64,000 bases of DNA from the NCBI RefSeq assembly GCF_000006565.2, contig NC_031480.1, forward strand, positions 2,949,529 to 3,013,528, given 5' to 3'. Shown here piece after piece: positions 55,601 through 64,000 of the stretch; within the stretch, counting starts at the first letter, position 1; every line of letters starts with the position of its first letter. Both the position numbers and the translations under genes were made by a program. The stretch is from Toxoplasma gondii ME49 (Eukaryota > Apicomplexa > Conoidasida > Eucoccidiorida > Sarcocystidae). The notes below the pieces were generated by a model. It did no database searches. It was not told the DNA's origin and saw nothing but the letters and a program-made list of their open reading frames with translations.

Positions 55601-58600
55601 GTGGAGACCCTCGATTGCGACTGGATTGAGCTTTCTGGCGACGAAGACTTTGCCGCTTGGAGTCCGACGGTTCTCCTCGACCACCCCGATGCCGATCGCA
55701 ACGTCCAGCGCATCGCTTTTCTCGCTCTCGAGAAAGACAAAGTGAGTTTTTCTCCGCCCTAAGAGATGATGACTCGCGGAACGTGTGGAGGTCACTCGAC
55801 TCTAGTACAGCTGAGGAGTCGCTTCTGTCACCGGTAATACGAGAGGCGGCAGCCACATATCCCTCCATTGCGCCTGTTTTGCTTTTCTGTGATTCTTTCC
55901 CCTCTCAATGGCAAGCGGGTGGGAGCAGAGTCTACAAGAAAAAACTTGCTTCCTCGGCAGTGCTCAAGGCTGTGCCTAAAGATCTATCATCGATGCCTGG
56001 AGAAAGCGGCGTCTACACGGAACACGCTTGTTTGACAAATAAGGGGGAAACCTGAACGATTCAACGAAAGAGAGAAATCACACATACGACAATCGTATCC
56101 TACAACCTCCTGCTTGACTTCCGTTGAGAGAACGTATGACGTCGATGTTTCTCGGGACAGTTGTGTCAAAACCTCAGGCAGCGGACCTAGAGTTTCGACT
56201 CTGGGCAGCATGCGAGAGCTCGCCAACTCCTTTTTCCTCTCGCGTTTTCGCTGCTGCGGCGAGCACAGACTACACATCAGATTCCTGGAGTTTAGATCTT
56301 CCAGGTCTTTGCTTGTCGGACCTAACTTCCCTCGCATGATAGTGGGGTGCCCTGTATTTGTGCGACTTGTGTGCACGCGCGCAGAGTCCCCTCACAAGCG
56401 TCTCGGTCTTTCTTCTTCTGAGTGGCCTCTCGGTCGGATATATTTCTTTCTTTTGTCTGTTCAGCGTGCCGTTTTTGTAAACATTTGCGAAATCGAACCT
56501 TTTCTTTTCTTGTTAGCCAGAGACGTTGCCACACATGTGCGCGCCTCGCGTCAAGGCTGTGACGCTCCGCCGAGAAAACGCGTTTTCGAGATGGGAGGTG
56601 GTCGAGCGCCAGACACTTGCAGAAGCAGTCTCTCTTCCTCAGGGAGAAGAAACGTCTCTTTTCTCAACTGGATCCGTTCCGTATTCTGGAATCTACACCG
56701 ACCGGCTTGGCCCTTGGGTTCACAAAGACTTCCTCTTCCTCAACACGTTTATCGGCGCCAGAAGGACTGTAGTAATTCTCAGTGCCTACGGAGGTAAGAC
56801 GGACTCCAGTCACGGAGTAAAGTGCATCCTGACTCTGACCTCCGCTCAAGGTGTATTTCGAGCTCTTTAGGATCGCGTAGGAAGTCCACCGCTGCGGGGG
56901 TAAGGAGCGTAACAAGTGCGACACAATTTAACTGGTGATGCAATAATGTATGCTTGTCAAGCATTCTGAGAGGTATTGAGAGAGAGGGGTAGGCTGAGCT
57001 CCAGCGTCTTTGACGTCTGCTACAGTTTCGCGGGGAAAGGCTTTTGACGGGATTAAAAGGAGAAAAGTCAACGTGTCACTAGATTCAGAGAGCAACATCG
57101 ACTGCGCTGTATCCTCACAACACGTTCGGGTCACTCGATCAGGGCGGCGTGTAGGTAAAATGAAAACTGCTGCAGATATAGAACTCGCTGAGCGGCAAAA
57201 TTAATGCGAGGAATATTAACAGAACGCAGTTCTGATAATACACATCGTAGTAGAGTCCCCAGACACATGCTGGGTTGCCGAGGTATCTATACACCCGAGG
57301 CATTGACGTGTCTGTGTCAATTCTGCTTCATAAGTCTTCCCTTTGGTTTCGAGGGATGCTGTGGTTTGGATGAAAATCGTCTCTCGCTTCAGCATGGGGG
57401 TCTGAAGAAGCCCGCAAGCCTTACTCGTAGGTGGTGGAGAATTGGGGAAAATGAACAGATTCACTTGAGAGATAATTTTTCAGTCAAGACCTATAAACCC
57501 TTTACTGGTAATTTGAGACTTTCTACCAGTTCTGTAGCTTTACGTGAATCGTCTGTTTCCTCCATTCACTTGGTAAGAAAGAGTTCTTTTCACCGGAGAG
57601 GTCGCTGCTGCACTTTATATTTCAGTTGCTTCAGCGCCTACAGCGTTAACTGTGCGTCTTTTTCGGTGGTTCTTCGTCTCTCACTGAATGGCGACCAAAG
57701 TCCATATCTTGCATGTAAAGTAGAACCAGCGAGAAACGCCTTTCGTGTTGCCCGATCTTGGGATCGGCCACGTTTTTACCGTTCAGTTGACTAGAACTTT
57801 GCCTCAGAGAATCAGCCATGTGCAAAAGTACGTTCAGAAGATAAACGATATTCAGGTTGTTTTTAGTTTGCTTGCTGAGCGTTCAACAGCTTCCTGAACA
57901 TTGAATAATTGAAAGCCGCTCAGTTTCCAAACTTGAAGGAGCTCTCGTCGATGTCTTCCCGCCCTGCTTGCAGAAGGGTGTTTCGGCGAGCTTCGTCTTG
58001 AGGGAGATTCGCTTCGAGTGAAGAAAGGGTCTCCGCCGGAAAACCAACAAGATCTGTCTTGTCCAGGGGTCTCTCTCTTTCTCCACGACGTCGCCCCCAA
58101 CTGGTTGTTGCTTGAGAGCAGCGCACTTGACACTCCTCCTCAGCTTGTCTTAGCAAAACTGGAGATCTCCTGTGAGAACTCTTCCGCGGCTGTCCACACC
58201 ATTTTTGCGGGGTCTCTCTCCCTCGGTGGCTCCGCTGACCCCCAGGTGAGCAGGCGAATTCAAGTCGAACGGAGATTTGCATTCGGGCTGCTGAATCTCG
58301 ATTCCATTTTTGAGGTACAGAGAAACAAGGGCGAGTCGTGATTTCCGGGAACTCGTGTAACCAAAAAATGGAATGCTACGTGCGCAAACAAAGATAATCC
58401 GGGGAAACATGCAGCAGTCAAGAGTGGCTGTAGCATGCCAATGTAAACGGCGTCAGACAAGAGGAGCTTGAGGATCATGCGCATATACCGAGGAGTCGAC
58501 AGACGTTTGCTTTCTTTACCGCATGGTCCTCTTCAAGCTCCTCTCGTCTGACGTCGTTTACATTGGCATGCTACAGCCACTCTCCACTGCTGCATGTTTC

Positions 58601-61600
58601 CCCGGATTCTCTTTGTTTGTGCACGTAGCATTCCATTTTTTGTTTACACGAGTTCCCGGCTCAGTGAATTCAGCCAGTAGAGAAATTGGATCTGGAACAG
58701 TAATTGCTCTTTTTCTTCGGACTTGCTTCTGGTCCGTGGCCGACATATGCGTCTCCTCCACCTTGAGCTTCCTTTGTACGGCGAGGACCCGTGGTTGTTT
58801 TGCGCTAGGTTTTTCGACCGCTTGGATGTGGACTTTCACTTTGGGAACTTCTCGCCCTCTCATTTATGTCCCTGCGTTTAGGCGCTATTGCCTTGGAGTC
58901 CGTTCGCGCAGCTGAAAGCCCATCTCAAGAAGCTCGAATTTCAGTATCTTTCGGGTTCTCGACACACGCTGCTAAGGTGGAAAGAATCTCCGAGACGCGA
59001 TGGGCAGAGAGCGCTGGCGGTGGTTCTTCACGGCGGTCCTCATTCTGTTTCTGCAAACATGTTTAGTGCCGAGGCGACTTTCCTGACGTTTCTTGGTATG
59101 TCTGCGCCGAAAGATCTCAGGCATAGTTCGAAAGAGTACTCTTCCTGCCTCTTACAACTCTACATGCTGCCAAGGTAGCTACGCTGGCTGTTGTATGTGA
59201 TTGGAGGCTCACGTTCTCGCGTCTTAGGAGCTGAAAAACCAAGCGCTTGGGGAAGTTGTTCCACTGTTTTGTGTTCTGGCATGTTACACACAAAGTGCTG
59301 CGCATAGGCACAAGCCGTGCTTCTGTATTTTGTCGAGCCTGGAATTTCGGGGAAAGGAGTGAGAAGCGTTGGCCTTGTGAATCATGTGTCGAGAGGACAG
59401 CGCTTCTTGACATCCATCTCCTCCACACGAGGGGGGCGTACCACTAACATAGAGGTCACAGATAGACCATGTAGTGCCATTATCACGTATCACAATGGAA
59501 CAAAAGGCTGCGTCTCTCCCCTTCGTCTCTTCTTCACCTGTTCTGGATGGGGATGCTTCAACGACCCATCTCATATCGCATCTCTTAGGTACGATATGAA
59601 GTGATGTAGCGCACTTGCGGGTTTTGAGTTGCCTGGGTGCAAGAATTCCATCAGAGGAAACGCCACTGAAAAGACGAAGCGAATCAAGTCGGGCAGATTT
59701 TTCCAGTCTCTAATTCTGATTCTTCCGACTTTTCTGGATGAGAGCGTTCCCTCAAACCCGTCACTTCATCTGAGGACTGTCTCGACTCTGGCGCTGGCTC
59801 CTGGTACAGGGTTCGACGTCTTCGCTGTCAATTATCGGGGATCGCTCGGATTCGGACAAGAGGAGTTGCTCTCCCTTCTTGGTAGGCTGTTGTTCACGGA
59901 AGGCGTGTCTGTCTGACGTTGCCTTTCTGTCGGTCCGTGTGACCATTGACTTACAGCAAAGACATCGCACTGGCTTCCTGCATAGACTTTATAGAGGATG
60001 TGTAATAAAAATCATTTTCTAGGGATTGCCCGCCGCGTTCCCGCAGCCGGTTGAATTCACTCGCTTCAGCAGGAGCGCTTAAAATGTTTCATTAAGGTGG
60101 ATTTGTTGCTCTGCGTCGACATCAAGGATCTTGACAGAAAGCGCTGTCGTAGAGACGAAAAGGACTCTCGCCTGAGGAGTGTCGCTGTCGTGTCTGCCTT
60201 TCAAAGTGTGAACAGGGCTAGCGAAGCTTATAGACAGAAAGAGATTCCCTTTCTTCTCAGGAAAAGCGGGACGGCAGGATGTTGATGATGTGAAAGAAGC
60301 TGTCAGTGACTTAATCGCGAGGTACGAACACCCCTCCCCCGTCCACTGATAGGTTTCGCCAGCTGTTGGTACGAATATCAGGAAAACGGTTCGTTTAAAA
60401 TGTCTGCAACGGGCATGCTGCTTCTCTGCTCCTACTACAGTCTTAAGAAAGGGAAATGACAAGTCTCGAAGTGTGCGATGTGGAGTGACCAGAGTCGTTG
60501 TCGGAGATGGGGTGTCTCTGCATCAGAGTGTAATTGTTTATACTTTTTATGGTGTCGGAGAACGTGATCAGTCCCTGTTTGAACGCGTTTGCTATGTTTC
60601 AGAACAGGCGAGTCGTCTGTCCTGTAACTCGACTTTGTCGCGTATTAACCTGCCGACATCACAGTCTTTCTCGTACTTTGAGATCATACCAGCTGTGAGA
60701 AAGGGTCGCAGGATAACACTTTTTCGCCGGCGGGACTCCTGTAGTGATGCTCAGGCCCAAGACCGGGCAAATCTAGCAAAGTAGAGAGGGGACAACAGCG
60801 GTTCTAAATCCGTGGTTGATTCTCGGAGTCCGCGAAGACTCTGTCGATATCTCTTGTGTTTTGGCAGCGATCCGGACGCTTACACGCCTGCGAGGACGGT
60901 CGTCGTAGGCGGTTCGCACGGCGGTTTCCTCACATGTCATCTCATCGGGCAGGTGCGTTGAGAGGGGAGTTACTCTATTGGTCTTCCAGGACGGCTTCCT
61001 GGCTTACAGTAAACCTAGATGTGATATGCTCAGAGCTTCTCGGCAGTCATGAACACCAGTACGCCATTGAATCCACCATTCACAGCTGTCTCAGGCTGTC
61101 CAGTGTGGTGGTGTTCCGTGGTCTCGGTCAACACAGACAGTGTCGAGCAGCGCCACTCATCCAACGTGTACTTCTTGAAATGGATCTGCACAGTCATCTC
61201 TGAACGCCCAGGTCCAGGTGACCCGACTGCTCCTGAAATTACGTCCTGTAAATCACCGACCGGATCGAAAATTCGAATTCAACGCCTACTTGAAAAACCT
61301 ACATTTATATACAAGCTGCACCACTGTCATCATGTTCACTTCGACAGTCTCGTTCCTAACGTTCGTCTTTATGGAAAACTTCGGTGTATCTATTCACATT
61401 GGCGATAATGGACTTGGAAATGGTCTATTTGTACCTATTGGTGTACACATCAGACATGTATTGTCGGTGCTATCGTGGGCTTCTTTAATCAGGGTAAAAC
61501 TCTTGAGCGTTGTACCGGCGGTGGGGACAGAAACCAATGTGAAAACATGGAGGCGTATGTCGCGTGAGGCGAACTGAGGAAGTGGATTGGTGATAGAAGA

Positions 61601-63621
61601 CAACAAGATCGTACTCAAAGGCGGCATTGCCTTCTTCACACCCTGCGCTGCTTCCGATATTGGAACTCAGTGCAGATGTTCGAGGGTGCACGGCGAAAGG
61701 GCGCGGTAACTGGAAATTAGTGTCCGGCATGGGGATATTGACTTCCAGGGGAATGCCTCAGGACCGCATTTAGCCACGCTTCCGTCGTATGCAGCCCAAT
61801 GTGATGGCTGCTTTGTTTTTCGCGCAGTTCCCAGATTTGTTTGCGGCGGCTTCAACAAGGAACCCCGTCACAAATTTAGCCTCGATGGTGGTAGAAAGCG
61901 ATATTCCAGGTACGTGCGAAAAGTACCAATTGGACGCAAGAAGGTATTTTCACGCTGACGTTTTGGGGGACAACGACAATTTTTCTTCGTGGGCAACCAA
62001 GACAAATAGAAGCTGCGAAACTGACAACCGTCTTTGGTGCAGAACGTGCCACTCCGCGTGGTTGCCACAATATAAGGCGCAGGAAGCTAACGTGAGCAGT
62101 CGTGCACTCGCCGAGTGAATCCAGCAGGGATTCAACCATGAGGAGAGCAGTCCGTTTGGCTTAGTTGCTGCGCACCGTTTTTAGCCACACTTGACAGCTT
62201 CATAAAACGTTCCTTTCCGCGATTGGACAGGAGTGATTCGTGGAGATTTGAATAGTCAGAGCGAAGGGGTTGACAGTACACTGCACCTAAGGAAATGTTT
62301 TCCCGCATATGGAGTGTCCGCAGCGCGGGTGGTGGCGTGCAGCAGTCGTCAAGGACTTGATTGTCTACAGTAGTATGATCGGTAACGCCGTAGTGGGAGA
62401 ATTGCGCTCTGAGGTAGGATGATTTATGACCTTTTGGGGGGGGAGTTGATGCGCCACGAGTTGGACCAGCGCATTCGTTTGCGACTCGATGCCCTGATCT
62501 GCAGACTGGTGTGCCGCGGAAGGACTTCACAGAAAATTCCACCCTTCTTTCGGGCTGACGGAAAATGACATTGTGGCTCTTTACAAAGCGTCACCGGTCG
62601 CCTACGCGCAACACGTCAAAACGCCTCTCCTTTTGGGTATCGGCAGCGCGGACCTCCGAGTAAGGTTCCCGACAGGAGGCGTCGGTGCCTGCCCGTCTTC
62701 CGTCAGAGGCGGGTGAATGCTAGAGACGTGCCACCTAACAGCCTCTGGAAACTGTGACTTTTGTCCCGAAATAGTTGCTGACCTATCAGGGTGACTTTGC
62801 TGGAAGCTGCGACGAAATTGCCAAGGCTGACACGCGAGTCAGTGTCATTGGGGGAGTGAGTGATCGGAGCTGACCGCGCAGGTGCCAGATGGAGAAAGTC
62901 TGTGGTGATACCAGATTGAGAACGCAACACTCCCACGACAACGCGGGTGAAATGAGGGGAAACAATTTGAGGAGCGCGTTCGGGCATTCGACAATCGCGT
63001 ACGGTGCGTATTTTGGTATCTCCAAAGCCGGTTGATGTCGTATCCTTTGCACCCAGGTACCCGCTTGTCAGGGCATTGCATTCCACAAAATGCTGCTTGG
63101 ACAAGGTAAAGGCACTTTCCTATGTTTTTGAGGATTGCAAGGAGGGATTTATCCTTAGGCTCAGCTATCACAGACACGTATGTTTGTGCCCGACGAAAGT
63201 CTAAAACTCGGTGCCAGCACGTAAAACTCGTGCGCAGCCGTGTTCAGGCCGTTGCCAAGCCTCGGAAAAGTGGTGTCTTCGAATATCGACTTTTGGCCAG
63301 TGTTGTCACTAAGTGTGTTGTAGACACAACTAGGTGTCTGGACAAAACTCGATTCTGTTTTTCCGCTTTGCAGCATGGGTTTTTTTGAGCGGTTTGCACG
63401 CGTGTGCGGGCGGTCTTCCACCTAAACCCTGTCAGTTGCCGTCTGTGGTTTGTGGCGCAGGGAGTTCAACGCGCTTGCTTTTCTATCCGGATGAGGACCA
63501 CAGAATTGACCGGCCGACCTGCTCAGAGGATTACTGGATCAACACTGCTCTGTGGTTTGCAGCGCACACTGGAACCCTTGACGCTCTGAACGATGACGTG
63601 CTTCCAGCTTGCACGCTTTGA
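51805..63621 (+). CDS. APEH: Acylaminoacyl-peptidase (prolyl oligopeptidase family, S9C), about 16 exons
   Basis: This cytosolic serine peptidase removes N-acylated residues from peptides. Well-supported exons with agreeing phases are 55009-55070, 55483-55741, 56517-56793, 57974-58245, 58882-59095, 59810-59881, 60261-60321, 60868-60952, 61828-61909, 62505-62659, 63057-63105 and 63461-63621. Upstream pieces are about 51805-51967 (YGVAVEKYRQLVEF), 52110-52324 (ESVIQCLSARIAEPKG), about 53509-53730 (EFRIELFGRGPQHTG) and about 53980-54264 (VRFVYVAEARKREG). These make the N-terminal beta-propeller, with LSDGSGIVCSVWDLEPY and LGLIYCMNRRSKV typical of the family. The hydrolase domain shows VVLHGGPHSV, VNYRGSLGFGQEELLSL, then GGSHGGF with the nucleophile Ser (codon 60914-60916), GSADLRVP with the Asp (62651-62653) and YPDEDHRIDRP with the His (63499-63501). 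The triad is complete. The start codon and the join between the 53.7 and 53.98 kb exons are unresolved. The sequence is closer to plant-type than animal-type enzymes by eye. Confidence 0.9.
52587..52620. repeat. TA microsatellite in a 5' intron of the peptidase gene
   Basis: A (TA)n run interrupted by TTTA, between the exon ending at 52324 and the exon starting near 53509. Confidence 0.7.
58345..58659. repeat. Foldback inverted repeat, about 137-140 bp arms, 38-bp loop
   Basis: The left arm (58345-58481) begins CCGGGAACTCGTGTAA and ends GATCATGCG. The right arm (58520-58659) is its reverse complement with scattered mismatches and a few indels; I estimate about nine in ten positions match. 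The loop is about 38 bases. The whole element lies inside the 636-base intron between exons ending at 58245 and starting at 58882. The two arms produce near-identical mirrored ORFs on opposite strands (VYIGMLQPL), which is how it shows itself. It could be a foldback or MITE-like element, or a local inverted duplication. Confidence 0.85.
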
Positions 63622-64000
63622 GACCGGGTGCAAGGACACAACTCAGTATAAAAGCAAAACAACTGCCGCATATAGTTGTATGAGCAACGAGTGAGGACGA
63701 AACTTCTTTTGTGCATGCACTTTTTGTAATAGCCCAACACTTCTACAAAAATGGTACCGTCACAGTCAAATCCAGACGACAGTCCACGACGAGGTTGACT
63801 GCAGTGTGCTGGGCGAATTTGGCGGCTTCTACACGCTCGTTTCCACTCCACTTTTTTCCGGAAACAGTCTGAAGAGCATGCGTGAGACGTATGGTTTCCT
63901 TTTCGCCAGTGTATCAACCACGAGCCGTCCGCTGGTGTCGCAGAGCGCGGCTTAGTAAATGTTTCAGCTGAGAAAACGAGTGTTTCCGCTGCATCTGCTT
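63622..64000. other. 3' UTR / intergenic
   Basis: Downstream of the peptidase stop codon. I see no gene. A - strand ORF (63917-63531) overlaps the last peptidase exon in antisense and has no motif. Confidence 0.5.

Noticed and set aside
57204..57794. 196-codon + ORF inside a peptidase intron
   Set aside because: It lies between two well-phased peptidase exons (56793 and 57974), has no motif, and its length is within what chance allows in this DNA.
1..64000. tRNA, rRNA, CRISPR or bacterial-type operon features
   Set aside because: I looked for cloverleaf-like stems, rRNA blocks and direct-repeat arrays and saw none; the gene structure is eukaryotic throughout.

Overview
The window is nuclear DNA of a tissue-cyst coccidian, most likely Toxoplasma gondii or a close relative (Hammondia, Neospora). 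The basis is the gene style: intron-rich genes with introns of roughly 0.2-1 kb, GT-AG borders with pyrimidine-rich acceptors, many (TA)n tracts, Ser/Arg/Glu-rich low-complexity insertions, and one TTTAGGG-type repeat pair, which is the coccidian and plant telomere unit. Species is inferred; no search was possible.

Layout, left to right. EBP2 (ribosome biogenesis) is on + at 819-2013, with its 5' part missing or unresolved. Dynactin p50/dynamitin is on + at 5731-10953, with seven exons whose phases all agree. A multi-exon membrane protein is on - at 12388-15123, with a 348-codon ORF (16546-15500) upstream of it that may be its N-terminus or a separate gene. A divergent promoter region (16.5-19.5 kb) leads to the + strand splicing factor PRP39, with at least 14 exons from 20126 to 28362. 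A Q/Y-rich exon matching the PRP39 tail in phase and composition lies at 36392-36610, on the far side of a 2,062-codon, same-strand, cyclin-like ORF (29233-35421). The large ORF would therefore sit inside an intron of about 8 kb. A seven-exon + gene of unknown function follows at 40562-44009. An inositol-phosphorylceramide (sphingolipid) synthase is on - at 48314-45942 as a single exon. An acylaminoacyl-peptidase (prolyl oligopeptidase family) is on + from about 51.8 to 63.62 kb, with its catalytic triad spread over three exons.

The genes do not form a pathway. They are independent housekeeping genes for rRNA processing, dynein transport, U1 snRNP splicing, cell-cycle-like regulation, sphingolipid synthesis and peptide turnover. 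Exon borders were read by eye from splice consensus and phase agreement; small errors are possible. Regions listed as intergenic gave no consistent coding signal. The most notable observations are the possible nested gene in PRP39, a foldback inverted repeat inside an acylaminoacyl-peptidase intron, a telomere-like repeat inside a dynamitin intron, and a roughly 250-residue insertion between the two catalytic motifs of the sphingolipid synthase.
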